Source: Streptomyces sp. CB02959 (GTDB lineage Bacteria > Actinomycetota > Actinomycetes > Streptomycetales > Streptomycetaceae). From it: a stretch of 64,000 bases of DNA. Position 1 is the stretch's first letter. The number at the start of each line of letters is the position of its first letter. This document shows positions 40,158 to 51,120 of this stretch, piece after piece. The position numbers were made by a program, and so were the translations under genes. Below the pieces are notes generated by a model that was given only the letters and a program-made list of their open reading frames with translations, ran no database searches and was not told the origin of the DNA. Where the stretch lies: contig NZ_NNBP01000001.1 in NCBI RefSeq assembly GCF_002803155.1, forward strand, positions 248,001-312,000, read 5' to 3'.

Positions 40158-40988
40158 GTGACGGACCCGGCGGCCAAGGCCCGGCAGCAGGAGATAGCCC
40201 GCGAACTCCAGGTGCCCGCGGAGTTCGACGCCGCGCAGGAGATCGAGCGCCGGGTGTCCTTCCTCACAGCGCGGCTGACCTCCACGGGCCTGCGCTCCCT
40301 GGTGCTGGGCATCAGCGGCGGGGTCGACTCCACCACCGCGGGCCGGCTCTGCCAGCTCGCGGTGGAGCGGGCCCGCGCCGAGGGCCACGACGCGACGTTC
40401 TACGCGATGCGGCTGCCCTACGGCGAGCAGGCGGACGAGAAGGACGCGCAGCGGGCGGTGGAGTTCCTCCGCGCCGACCGGCTGCTGACCGTCGACGTCC
40501 GCCCGGCCAGTGACGCGGCGCTGGCCGCGGCCGTGGCCGGCGGCGTCGTCTTCCGCGACGCGCACCACCAGGACTTCGTGCACGGCAACATCAAGGCCCG
40601 GCAGCGCATGATCGCCCAGTACGCGGTGGCCGGCGCGGAGAACGGCCTGGTCGTGGGCACCGACCACGCCGCCGAGGCGGTCTCCGGCTTCTTCACCAAG
40701 TTCGGCGACGGCGCGGCCGACGTGGTCCCGCTGACCGGGCTGACCAAGCGCCGGGTGCGGGCGGTCGCCGAGGCGCTGGGCGCCCCTGACGAACTCGTCC
40801 ACAAGGTCCCGACCGCCGACCTGGAGACCCTCGACCCGGGCAAGCCCGACGAGGACGCGCTCGGCGTCACCTACGACCAGATCGACGACTTCCTGGAGGG
40901 CCGGCCGGTCGACGACGCCGCCTTCCTGGCGATCGACCGGCGCTACCGCCTCACCGCCCACAAGCGGGCGCTGCCGATCGCGCCCTGA
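40158..40988 (+). CDS. nadE: NH3-dependent NAD+ synthetase
   Basis: Amidates nicotinic acid adenine dinucleotide to NAD with ammonia. The 276-residue protein is the short, glutaminase-free type. The PP-loop SGGVDST (about 54-60) is preceded by LVLGI. The mid-region has [61 protein letters not shown], and [12 protein letters not shown] is near the end. GTG 40158 has AAGGAG 5 bases upstream. Confidence 0.97.
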   Translation: MTDPAAKARQQEIARELQVPAEFDAAQEIERRVSFLTARLTSTGLRSLVLGISGGVDSTTAGRLCQLAVERARAEGHDATFYAMRLPYGEQADEKDAQRAVEFLRADRLLTVDVRPASDAALAAAVAGGVVFRDAHHQDFVHGNIKARQRMIAQYAVAGAENGLVVGTDHAAEAVSGFFTKFGDGAADVVPLTGLTKRRVRAVAEALGAPDELVHKVPTADLETLDPGKPDEDALGVTYDQIDDFLEGRPVDDAAFLAIDRRYRLTAHKRALPIAP

Positions 40989-41170
40989 GCCGGGTGGGTG
41001 CGGCGGTCCGCGGGCGCGGACGGCCGCACCGTCCGGTCATACTCCGGCAAGGGAGCCGTCACCGGCCCGGTGCTAAACCGTGGGCCGCAGCGGGCATGCA
41101 TGCGGCCATGGGAAGCCACGAAGTGCGATCGGAAGATCAACTGTCAGTGGGGCCGCTTACTCTCCAGGGC

Positions 41171-41539
41171 ATGGGTGACGCACGCCTGCACGACCTCCAG
41201 ACCGCGCTGACCACTGCCGCCGACCTCGCCTCCGCGCTCCGCTCGGCACCGACCCGGCGGGACGCCGACCAGCTCGTCGACGTCCTCCGCCAGGCGCTGA
41301 CCGCCGCGAGCTCGCTGGGGGCCCCGACCACCGGCCCGACGGGCTGCGCACTGCACCCCAACGGCGCGGTGGACCCGCTCCACGGCGACCCGGAAGACCC
41401 CCTTCCGGCGGGCTACGGCAAATGCCTGCTGTGCAACGACCGCCGCCGCCGGGCGGACGCGCAGCATCCGCACGTCCGCCCGCACACCCGCCCGCGCCCC
41501 CGGCCGCACCCGGGCTGGCACCGGCGGCTGACCGCTTAG
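41171..41539 (+). CDS. Hypothetical protein with a CxxC pair
   Basis: About 122 residues. An Ala/Leu-rich helical region (LHDLQTALTTAADLASALRSAPTRRDADQLVDVLRQALTAAS) is followed by TGCALHPNGAVDPLHGDPEDPLPAGYGKCLLCNDRRRR, a possible zinc-binding segment with one cysteine, histidines and CLLC. The tail is rich in Arg, His and Pro. Start uncertain: ATG 41171 has CCAGGG upstream, and ATGs at 41108 and 41096 are alternatives. The stop nearly abuts the convergent CcdA gene. I do not recognise the family. Confidence 0.6.
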   Translation: MGDARLHDLQTALTTAADLASALRSAPTRRDADQLVDVLRQALTAASSLGAPTTGPTGCALHPNGAVDPLHGDPEDPLPAGYGKCLLCNDRRRRADAQHPHVRPHTRPRPRPHPGWHRRLTA

Positions 41540-41545
41540 GGGCGC

Positions 41546-42430
41546 CTAGCGCGAGGGCCGGTCAGAGCCTTCGGGCTCGGCGGCGCCGCGGTCCTCGGCG
41601 GTGCCCCGCTTCCGTTCCGGCCGCAGGGCGATCCGGCCCAGCACCGCGGCGACGGCCAGCGCGGCCAGCGCGAGCAGCACCGCGTCCGGTACGCCGTTCC
41701 CCAGCCGGGCGGCCCGGCCCTCCAGGCCGGCCTCGGTGTCCGCGTCCAGGATGCCGGGCAGCGCGCTGGTCCCGTTGAAGCTCAGGAACAGCACCCCGAT
41801 GCCGATGAAGAACAGCCCGGAGACCAGCGACGTGGTGTGCAGCCGCAGCCGGCCGAGGGCGAGCTCGCGGCCGCGCAGCCAGCCCCGGGTGCCGAGCCGG
41901 AAGCGGTCCCACAGCAGGGCCAGCAGGAACAGCGGCAGTGCCATGCCCAGCGCGTAGACCGCGAGCATCGAGGCGCCGTAGACCGGGGAGCCGCTGACCG
42001 CCGTCACGGTCAGCACCGCGCCGAGGATCGGCCCGGCGCAGAAGCCGGCCAGGCCGTAGACGCAGCCGAGCAGGAAGGTCGACAGGGCGGTGCGCGGGGT
42101 GATCCGGGCGGCCGCGGCCTGGGCCCGCCGGGAGGCGAAGCCCAGGCCGAGGATCTGGGCCACGCCGAGCGCGATGACGACCCAGCCGCCGAGGGCGATC
42201 AGCAGGTCGCGGTGGCCGTTGAAGAGCCGGCTGGCGGCCGTGCTGGCCGCGCCGAGCGGCACCAGCGTCGTGGCGAGCCCCAGGTAGAACACCCCGGTGC
42301 GGGCCAGCAGCCGGCCGGGACTGGCCAGCGAGTACGCGAAGAACGCCGGCAGGAGCAGCGCGCTGCACGGGCTGACCAGTGCCAGCGTGCCGCCCAGGAA
42401 CGCGGCGAGGTAGCCGATGTCGGTGGTCAC
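41546..42430 (-). CDS. CcdA/DsbD-like cytochrome c biogenesis transmembrane protein
   Basis: A 294-residue membrane thiol transporter of the CcdA type. Six helices carry the two redox cysteines, Cys22 (LVSPCSALLLPAFFAY) and Cys131 (GLAGFCAGPILGAVL), passing electrons from cytosolic thioredoxin to an outer-face thiol protein. A hydrophilic Arg/Glu-rich tail follows the last helix. The GTG at 42430 overlaps the stop of the DsbA-like gene by 4 bases (GTGA), so it is probably the reductant supply for that protein. Confidence 0.9.
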   Translation of the reverse strand: MTTDIGYLAAFLGGTLALVSPCSALLLPAFFAYSLASPGRLLARTGVFYLGLATTLVPLGAASTAASRLFNGHRDLLIALGGWVVIALGVAQILGLGFASRRAQAAAARITPRTALSTFLLGCVYGLAGFCAGPILGAVLTVTAVSGSPVYGASMLAVYALGMALPLFLLALLWDRFRLGTRGWLRGRELALGRLRLHTTSLVSGLFFIGIGVLFLSFNGTSALPGILDADTEAGLEGRAARLGNGVPDAVLLALAALAVAAVLGRIALRPERKRGTAEDRGAAEPEGSDRPSR

Positions 42431-43203
42431 TTCCCGGCCCCCGCACCACCGTGCTTCCCGGCCTTCGCGGCCTGCTCGATCGCCTGCTCGAAGACCGCGG
42501 TCTCCTGCGCCCCGGCGATCGGCCGGCCGTTGACCAGGAAGGACGGGGTGGACTGCACGCCGAGCTGGTAGCCCTCGTCCTGGTCCTTCTTCAGGGCGGC
42601 CGCGGCCGCCGGGCCGTTCAGGTCGGTCCGGAACTTCGCCAGGTCCGGGACACCGGCGGCGCGGGCCAGCTCGACCAGCTTGTCCTCGGCGAGCGCGTCG
42701 CCCTTGCGGGTCTCGGCGTAGAGCTCGTCGTGCAGCTGCCAGAACTTCCCCTGCCGGCCGGCGGCCCAGGAGGCGCGGGCGGCCCGCTCGGAGTCGGCGC
42801 CGAAGACCGGGAAGTTGCGGAACTCGATGCGCAGGGTGCCGGCGTCGACGAACTTCTTGACCAGCGCGGGCTGGGTCTCGCGGGTGAAGCGGCCGCAGAA
42901 CGAGCACTGGTAGTCGGCGTACTCGACGAGGACGACCGGGGCGTCCGGCTTGCCGACGGCGAGCGGGTCGCCGGCGGTGCGCCGGCTGGTGCGCGCCGCG
43001 AGGTCGTCGTACAGCTTCTGCTGTCCGGCGTCCTCCTGGGGCTCGACGGAGGCGGTTCCGGGGGAGGCGGGCGAGGCCGAGGTGTCCCGGCCGTTCTCGA
43101 CGGACTTGCCGACCGCGACGGCGATGGCGATCACCGCCACGACGAGCGCGAGGACCGCGCCGACGGCGGCGATCTTACGGGTGGGTGAGGCGGACGTGGG
43201 CAT
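42427..43203 (-). CDS. DsbA-family membrane-anchored thioredoxin-fold protein
   Basis: A 258-residue thiol-disulfide protein. A short cytoplasmic start and a hydrophobic helix (about 11-32) anchor it, with the thioredoxin fold outside. The active site is CSFC (Cys100-Cys103) in VEYADYQCSFCGRFTRE, followed by the family's STPSFLVNG cis-Pro loop near the end. The type belongs to the DsbA/Tiki-like protein disulfide isomerases of actinobacteria. AGGAG lies 7 bases before the ATG at 43203. The next gene is CcdA, overlapping, which suggests the pair works together in disulfide exchange of secreted proteins. Confidence 0.92.
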   Translation of the reverse strand: MPTSASPTRKIAAVGAVLALVVAVIAIAVAVGKSVENGRDTSASPASPGTASVEPQEDAGQQKLYDDLAARTSRRTAGDPLAVGKPDAPVVLVEYADYQCSFCGRFTRETQPALVKKFVDAGTLRIEFRNFPVFGADSERAARASWAAGRQGKFWQLHDELYAETRKGDALAEDKLVELARAAGVPDLAKFRTDLNGPAAAAALKKDQDEGYQLGVQSTPSFLVNGRPIAGAQETAVFEQAIEQAAKAGKHGGAGAGK

Positions 43204-43270
43204 GCGAAAGCTCCTGTCGTACGGGAGAGGTGTGCGGAAGGGAGGACAGCCGGGGTGGTGGCCGGGCGGC

Positions 43271-43693
43271 CTATATCCGCAGTACGGGCAGGAGCGCGGT
43301 GTGGTCCGTGGCGGGGGCGGCACCGGTGGGCGGGCGGGCCAGGCCGAACCGGTGGGGCAGGTCGGCGGCGAGCGGCCCGGGCGCGGAGGCGTCCGGGGCG
43401 AGCAGCTCGGCGCGGTGCGGGGCGGGCAGCGGTGCGGCCTCGCCCGGGCTCGGCGCATGGCGGCCGGAGCAGTTCCTGACGGTGTCGGCCACCGCTGTGG
43501 GGGCGGTGGCGGCGGGGTGCGCGGCGTCCGCCGCGGCCGGGCCCGCGGGGCCGGTCCGCCAGATCTCGGCGGCGGCGGCCGCACGGCCGGCGAGCCATGC
43601 CTGGTCGCCGCCGATCCGGCACAGCAGCGGCCCGAAGGCGACCGCGAGAAGGAGCAGCAGGGTCAGCGTCGCCGAGCGGCGCAGCCGGTGCAT
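43271..43693 (-). CDS. Secreted small protein of unknown function
   Basis: A 140-residue protein with a signal peptide (MHRLRRSATLTLLLLLAVAFG), a cysteine shortly after it, then a second cysteine in VRNCSGRH. The rest is Ala/Pro-rich, ending DHTALLPVLRI. The pair of cysteines and its place 67 bp upstream of the DsbA-like gene on the same strand make it a possible disulfide client, but this is only inferred. GGGGGAGGG precedes the ATG at 43693. I do not recognise the family. Confidence 0.6.
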   Translation of the reverse strand: MHRLRRSATLTLLLLLAVAFGPLLCRIGGDQAWLAGRAAAAAEIWRTGPAGPAAADAAHPAATAPTAVADTVRNCSGRHAPSPGEAAPLPAPHRAELLAPDASAPGPLAADLPHRFGLARPPTGAAPATDHTALLPVLRI

Positions 43694-43962
43694 GGTCCCT
43701 CCCCCTCGTTCGCGGTCCGTGTCGTCGGGAACCTCCCATCCTACGGACCGTCCGCACCGGGCGCCCGTGGTGGCACAGCTCACCCCGGCGCACCTCTCCT
43801 TTGATGGCGGGACATCCTGATGTTTCCTGTTTGTCGGCTTTGGCCGACGGCGCCGGGCCTGCCATAGTCGTCCGCGGCGACCCCCGCGGCGCGGGCCGGT
43901 CGCTTCCGGCCGCGCGGGCCCCACCCCTTCCGCCCGCGGGCGGAAGGGGTGGGCCGGCGGGG

Positions 43963-44490
43963 TCAGCGGTCGTTGACCCGGACCTCGAACCAGGTCGTCT
44001 TGCCGCGCGGGAGCAGATCGACGCCCCAGCGGTCCGAGAGCTTGTCGACCAGGAAGAGCCCGCGGCCGCTGACGTCCATCGCCTGGACCGGCATCAGGCA
44101 CGGCAGTCCGCGCGAGGGGTCGCGCACCTCCACCCGGATCCAGCCGCGGCGGCGCAGTATCCGCAGCCCGAACGTGCGGGCCCCGGTGTGCCGTACGGCG
44201 TTGCCGACCAATTCGGAGACCAGCAGCACGGAGTGCTCGGCGAGTTGGGGCGAGAGGGACCACTGCTTGAGGAGGATGGCGGCGGTCAGCCGGCGCGCGG
44301 TCCGCGCGGACTGGGGGCGCGAGGGGAGTCTGACCTCGCCCAGGTGCGGGTCGCCGACCAGGTCGAGCCCGACGGGCACCGGGCCGACCGGAGCCGGGGG
44401 CGCCGCCCCGTCCGCGTCGGGGGTCTCCCAGCCCGTGGCAGCCGTACCGGCCCGCGGCCGCGGCTGCTCCATTCCTTCGAGGCCCGCCAT
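43963..44490 (-). CDS. ATP-binding (RsbW/HATPase_c anti-sigma-like) protein
   Basis: A 175-residue protein with a disordered Pro/Ala-rich N-terminus and a C-terminal HATPase_c_2 domain: SARTARRLTAAILLKQWSLSPQLAEHSVLLVSELVGNAVRHTGARTFGLRILRRRGWIRVEVRDPSRGLPCLMP...GRGLFLVDKLSDRWGVDLL. The N-box-like ELVGNAVRH and G-box VRDPSRG and GRGLFLVD motifs match the anti-sigma serine kinase/regulatory ATPase family, common in Streptomyces. There are nested starts: ATG 44499, 44490 or 44472. I chose 44490 for its preceding GGGGGG. No partner sigma or anti-anti-sigma gene is adjacent. Confidence 0.8.
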   Translation of the reverse strand: MAGLEGMEQPRPRAGTAATGWETPDADGAAPPAPVGPVPVGLDLVGDPHLGEVRLPSRPQSARTARRLTAAILLKQWSLSPQLAEHSVLLVSELVGNAVRHTGARTFGLRILRRRGWIRVEVRDPSRGLPCLMPVQAMDVSGRGLFLVDKLSDRWGVDLLPRGKTTWFEVRVNDR

Positions 44491-44765
44491 GCCCCCCATA
44501 ATGGCCGCTCGGCGCGGCCCCGGGGGGCGGAACCTGTGGAATCCGTTGTCCGGAATCGGCGGCTCCGTGCCGCCTCCACGACATATGCCAAGGGCAGTCG
44601 GGGGTTGGCCGTACGGCGTTGACCTGGGAAGACCTCGTGCGGGCGGCGGACCGCCGGGAGTCGCCAACCCGGCCTTTTTAAGGCGCAATTAAGTTTTCCG
44701 CAATTCGCCCACACGAGGCATGACGTACCGGCCAAACCTCGTACGCCTCTTCAACACCAGTGACC

Positions 44766-45533
44766 TCAGAGGAACTTGGCCTTGCCCGGTCCGTCCTCGA
44801 CGAAGCTGCGCATGCCGATCTCCCGGTCCTCGGTGGCGAACAGCCCGGCGAACCAGTTGCGTTCGATCGTCAGCCCGGTGTCGATGTCGGCCTCCAGGCC
44901 CGCGTCGACGGATTCCTTGGCGGCCCGCAGCGCCAGTGCCGGCCCGGCCGCCAGTCGCGCCGCCCAGGCGTGCGCCTGCGCGTAGACCTCGTCGGCAGGC
45001 ACCACCCGGTCCACCAGACCGATGGCCAGCGCCTCCTCGGCCTTCACATGACGGCCGGTGAAGATCAGGTCCTTGGCCTTGGACGGGCCCACCAGGCGGG
45101 CCAGCCGCTGGGTGCCGCCGGCGCCCGGGATCAGGCCGAGCAGGATCTCGGGCTGGCCCAGCTTGGCGTTCTCGGCGGCGATCCGGAAGTCGGCGCAGAG
45201 CGCCAGTTCGCAGCCGCCGCCGAGGGCGTAGCCGGTGAGCGCGGCGACCACCGGCTTGGGGATCCGGGCCACCGCGGTGAACGAGTCCTGGAGGGCCTTG
45301 GACCGCACGACCATGGCGGCGTGGTCCATGGCCTGCATTTCCTTGATGTCCGCACCGGCCGCGAACACCTTCTCGCCGCCCCAGAGCACGACGGCGCGGA
45401 CATCGTCCCGACGGCCGGCCTCCTCGGCCAGTTCGCGGAGCCGGTCCTGGGTGGCGACGTCCAGGGCGTTCATCGGCGGGCGGTCCAGGCGGATGGTGCC
45501 GACGCCGTCGGCGACCTCGAGATGCACAGTCAT
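44766..45533 (-). CDS. Enoyl-CoA hydratase/isomerase family protein
   Basis: A 255-residue crotonase-fold enzyme, expected to hydrate trans-2-enoyl-CoA in beta-oxidation. It has the oxyanion-hole segment AAGADIKEM and [21 protein letters not shown], and the glutamate catalytic region [23 protein letters not shown]. The C-terminal [30 protein letters not shown] is usual for FadB/EchA-type enzymes. The ATG at 45533 opens [25 protein letters not shown]. It is separated from the flanking ATPase and transpeptidase genes by about 275 and 72 bp. Confidence 0.95.
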   Translation of the reverse strand: MTVHLEVADGVGTIRLDRPPMNALDVATQDRLRELAEEAGRRDDVRAVVLWGGEKVFAAGADIKEMQAMDHAAMVVRSKALQDSFTAVARIPKPVVAALTGYALGGGCELALCADFRIAAENAKLGQPEILLGLIPGAGGTQRLARLVGPSKAKDLIFTGRHVKAEEALAIGLVDRVVPADEVYAQAHAWAARLAAGPALALRAAKESVDAGLEADIDTGLTIERNWFAGLFATEDREIGMRSFVEDGPGKAKFL

Positions 45534-45605
45534 GCGGGCAGGTTAGTACGCGTTAACGCCGCGCGCCGCCCCGCCCCCGGCCGCCCTTCCGCCCGGACCG
45601 CGGCC

Positions 45606-46835
45606 CTACCTGGCCCGCCACTTCTCCCAGGAGAGGTTCCAGTCGCCGAAGCCGTTGTCGGACTGGATGGTGTGGTCGTGGGAGTTCTTGACGACGACCA
45701 CGTCGCCGATGAGCGAGTTCCGGTAGAACCAGGCCGCCGGGGTGTCGGGGTCGCCGCCGCCGCGCTGGTCGTAGAGGCCGACGCAGCCGTGGCTGGCGTT
45801 GCGGGTGCCGAACGTCGACCGGCCCGACCAGTAGTTGCCGTGGATGAAGGTGCCGGAGGTGCTCAACCGCATGGCGTGCGGGACGTCCTTGATGTCGTAC
45901 TCGCCGCCGTAGCCGACGGTCTGGCCGTTCATCCGCGTCACCGGGTGCTTCTCGCTGATCACCATCTGGCCGTTGTAGGTCTCGGTGCCCGGGGCGCCCG
46001 CGGTGATCGGCACGGTCCGCAGGGTCTTTCCGTCGCGGACCACCGTCATCTGCTTCGACCGGGCGTCGACGGTGCTGACCTGGCTGCGGCCGACGGTGAA
46101 CGAGACCTCCTTGGCCTGGGTGCCGTAGACGCCCGGGCGGCCCTCGACGCCGTCGAGGGCGAGCCGGAGGGTGACCTTGGTGCCCGGTGCCCAGTACTTC
46201 TCGGGGCGGAAGTCGAGGCGGTCGTTGCCGAACCAGTGGCCGGCGATCGGGACGGCGGGCCGCGCCGTGACGCTGATGGCCTTCTCGACGGCCCGGGGGT
46301 CGGTGATGCCGCGGGTGAAGCGGATCGAGACCGGCATCCCGACGCCGACCCGTTCGCCGCTCTCCGGGGTGTACTGGCCGATGAAGGTGTTCTTCGGGAC
46401 GAGCGTGGTGAACGTGGTGTGCTCGGCGGCCTGTCGGCCCCGGGCGTCCACCGCCACCGCGTCGACGGTGTACCGCGTCGAGGCGCCGAGGTGGCCGCTG
46501 GGCTGCCACCGGGCGCCGTCGCCGGATATCTTCCCGTCGATCGCGTTGCCCTTGGCGTCGGTGACCTTGACGGACCGCAGCTTCCCCTTCCGGGCGGTCA
46601 CCTTCAGCGCGCCGCTGGTGGCCACGGACCGGGCGCCGTCCTGGGGCGCTATCACCACGGCGGCCTGCGAGGCGGCGGTGTCCGCCCCCGTCCGCCCGGA
46701 CGGCTTGCCGCCCTCGTCGCCCCCGCAGGCGGAGACCAACAGCAGCAGCGGAGCGAGCAGCAGGGCGAGTGGCGCGCCCGGGCGGCGCGCCCGCCTCCGG
46801 TGCACCGGCTCCCCTGCCATCGGCTGGACGTTCAC
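45606..46835 (-). CDS. Lipoprotein L,D-transpeptidase (copy 1)
   Basis: A 409-residue cell-wall cross-linking enzyme forming 3-3 or lipoprotein links. A lipobox VSAC (Cys37) ends the signal. Two Ig-like domains (about 60-240) precede the YkuD catalytic domain, with His332 in TFIHGNYW and the active site SHGCVGL (Cys351). GTG 46835 has GAAGGGG 8 bases upstream, better than the ATG five codons later. This Ig-Ig-YkuD build is the mycobacterial LdtMt2 type. A second gene of the same type lies immediately upstream on the same strand. Confidence 0.95.
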   Translation of the reverse strand: MNVQPMAGEPVHRRRARRPGAPLALLLAPLLLLVSACGGDEGGKPSGRTGADTAASQAAVVIAPQDGARSVATSGALKVTARKGKLRSVKVTDAKGNAIDGKISGDGARWQPSGHLGASTRYTVDAVAVDARGRQAAEHTTFTTLVPKNTFIGQYTPESGERVGVGMPVSIRFTRGITDPRAVEKAISVTARPAVPIAGHWFGNDRLDFRPEKYWAPGTKVTLRLALDGVEGRPGVYGTQAKEVSFTVGRSQVSTVDARSKQMTVVRDGKTLRTVPITAGAPGTETYNGQMVISEKHPVTRMNGQTVGYGGEYDIKDVPHAMRLSTSGTFIHGNYWSGRSTFGTRNASHGCVGLYDQRGGGDPDTPAAWFYRNSLIGDVVVVKNSHDHTIQSDNGFGDWNLSWEKWRAR

Positions 46836-47034
46836 AACTGGCCCCTTCCCCCTCGCACGGCCCGCGGTCCCCGCACCCGGACGTCGTCGGCCGTGTGCGT
46901 GCCGCTAGACAACCACACCGCACCGACAGTGAACTCCCCCTGAAGGTCACCGTTTAGTCGCGAGCGGCGGGTGGCGGCGCGGGCATGCGTACGAGCGCCC
47001 GGGGGCACCCCGCGGGCGCGCGGGCGGGCGCCGG

Positions 47035-48357
47035 TCAGCTCGGCGCGCCGCCCGCCCGCCAGGCCGCCCACGGCAGGTTCCAGCCGCCCAGGCCGTTGTC
47101 GGGGGCGACGGTGCGGTCCGGGGAGTTGCGGACCTCCACGGTGTCGCCGACGATCGAGTTCCGGTAGAGCCAGCCGGCCGGGGTGTCCGGGCCGCCGCCC
47201 CGGACGTCCTTCAACCCGACGCAGCCGTGGCTGGTGTTGAGGCCGCCGAAGACCTCGGGCCGCGCCCAGTAGTTGCCGTGCAGGAAGGTCCCGGACCGGG
47301 TCAGCCGCATGGCGTGCGGCACGTCCGGGATGTCGTACTCGGTGCCGAAGCCGACGGTGTCGCCGTCCATCCGGGTCACCGCGTGCCGCTCCAGGATCAC
47401 CATCGTGCCGTTGTAGGTGGGGTTCTCGGCGTTGCCCGCGGTGACCGGGAGGGTGGCCAACACCCGGCCGTCGCGGCGGACGGTCAGCGTGTGCCCGGCG
47501 GCGTCGACGGTGCTGATCTGGTCGCGGCCCACCTGGTAGTGGAGGGTCTTGAGCTGGATCCCGTAGGCGCCCGGGCCGGTCCGCACCTCGCGCAGCCGCA
47601 GTTGGACGGTGAGGCGGGTGCCCGACCGCCAGCGGTTGCGGGGCCGGAAGTCCAGCCTGCGGCCGCCGAACCAGTGGGGTGCGATCTCGACGGCGGGCCG
47701 GGCGCTGACGGTGACCGCGCGCTCCACGGCGGCGCGGTCCAGGATCGGCCGGTTGAAGACCAGCGAGAAGATCAGGCCGGTGCCGACCGTGGTGCCGCTC
47801 TCCGGCGAGTAGGAGCCGATGACGCGGTGCGGGGGCGCGAAGGTGCTGAAGGTGGTGTGCCGGGTGGTGCGGTGGCCGGAGTCGTCGAGCGCGGTCGCGT
47901 CGACGGTGTACCGGGCGGCGAGTTCGAGGGAGTCGGTCACCGGCCGCCAGATCGTGCCGTCCCGGGAGATCCGGCCGGCGACCGGCTGCTTGCCGCCGCT
48001 GCCGGTGCGGCTGACCTCGACCCGCTCCAGCCGGCCCTCCGGGACGCGGACCTCCAGCCGCCCGTTGGACCGTACGCCGCGGGCGCCGTCGCCCGGGAGG
48101 ATCCGGATCGCCTCCTCCGGGGCGGGCGGCGCGCCGCCGAGGAAGACGTCCCGGTCGCCGCAGCCGGCCAGCGCCGCCGCGCCGGTGAGCGCGACCAGCA
48201 GTACGCGGGCGGCGCGGCGGAGGCGGGGCGGCCGGGGCGTCGCCGTCCCGCGGGGCGCGCGGGGTGCGCGGCGGGGCGCCGGGCCGTCCGCCGGTGCGCG
48301 GTCCGCGGCACGGCCGCGGGTGCCGTCCCCTGGTCGGTGAGAGTGATGGCCGCTCAT
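47035..48357 (-). CDS. Lipoprotein L,D-transpeptidase (copy 2)
   Basis: A 440-residue paralogue of the downstream enzyme. The N-terminal stretch before the signal helix is unusually long (about 50 residues, Arg/Pro-rich), then VLLVALTGAAALAGC with lipobox cysteine Cys66. Two Ig-like domains follow, then the catalytic YkuD domain (His360 in TFLHGNYW, Cys379 in SHGCVGL). Much of the catalytic domain is alignable with copy 1, e.g. the MRL-TxSGTF-HGNYW region, while the first domain differs more. The ATG at 48357 has no strong ribosome-binding site (GTG upstream is possible). The upstream gap to glgX is 324 bp. Confidence 0.93.
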   Translation of the reverse strand: MSGHHSHRPGDGTRGRAADRAPADGPAPRRAPRAPRGTATPRPPRLRRAARVLLVALTGAAALAGCGDRDVFLGGAPPAPEEAIRILPGDGARGVRSNGRLEVRVPEGRLERVEVSRTGSGGKQPVAGRISRDGTIWRPVTDSLELAARYTVDATALDDSGHRTTRHTTFSTFAPPHRVIGSYSPESGTTVGTGLIFSLVFNRPILDRAAVERAVTVSARPAVEIAPHWFGGRRLDFRPRNRWRSGTRLTVQLRLREVRTGPGAYGIQLKTLHYQVGRDQISTVDAAGHTLTVRRDGRVLATLPVTAGNAENPTYNGTMVILERHAVTRMDGDTVGFGTEYDIPDVPHAMRLTRSGTFLHGNYWARPEVFGGLNTSHGCVGLKDVRGGGPDTPAGWLYRNSIVGDTVEVRNSPDRTVAPDNGLGGWNLPWAAWRAGGAPS

Positions 48358-48595
48358 ATGCCGGATTGTGACGGATGATTCGCAAGTTGGGCGGTATGCC
48401 GCGAAAGGGGATGTCATGGACGCGTCCACCCGTGGGCGGGGCGGGCGCGCGGGGCGTCCGGCGGGGCCGTGCCGCGCGGAGCCCGGCAACGGGAGTGCGC
48501 GGGGGCGGAAAGCGTGAGGCAACGCCCGGTTGCGGGCAGAACAACGGTGCACCCTCGTGCACCGCACCGCGGGCGACGGCCCCGCACCCGGCCGG
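48358..48595. other. Divergent promoter region between the L,D-transpeptidase and glgX
   Basis: About 240 bp of GC-rich DNA before the repeat at 48596, with no gene I can support. It should contain the start signals of the transpeptidase and of glgX. I see no clear -10/-35 or operator. Confidence 0.4.
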
Positions 48596-48632
48596 GACGC
48601 TCCCCCAGCCCACGCTGGGAGTCCCCCGGGCC
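48596..48632. repeat. Interspersed hairpin repeat, copy 3
   Basis: GACGCTCCCCC followed by CCCAGC-CCAC-GCTGGG (48604-48619) and AGTCCCCC. It shares its leading 11 bases with 27592-27602 and 19 identical bases with 28047-28065. It lies 50 bp upstream of the glgX start. Confidence 0.6.
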
Positions 48633-48681
48633 CCGGGGCTCCGCCGCCCGACCGCGCCCTTCAGCCGCAGGAGGCCGGCAC

Positions 48682-50973
<2,292 letters not shown>

Positions 50974-51120
50974 CCGCCGCCGGGCCGGTGCCGTGAACCG
51001 GCCCGGTGTCACGGTCACTTGGGCGCAGGGGTGGTTACCGGCCCCGGCCCGGCACCGTTCCGGACGCCCGGACGAAAACCGCATGAGCATTGTCAGTGGC
51101 GCACCGTACGCTCGCGGGTG

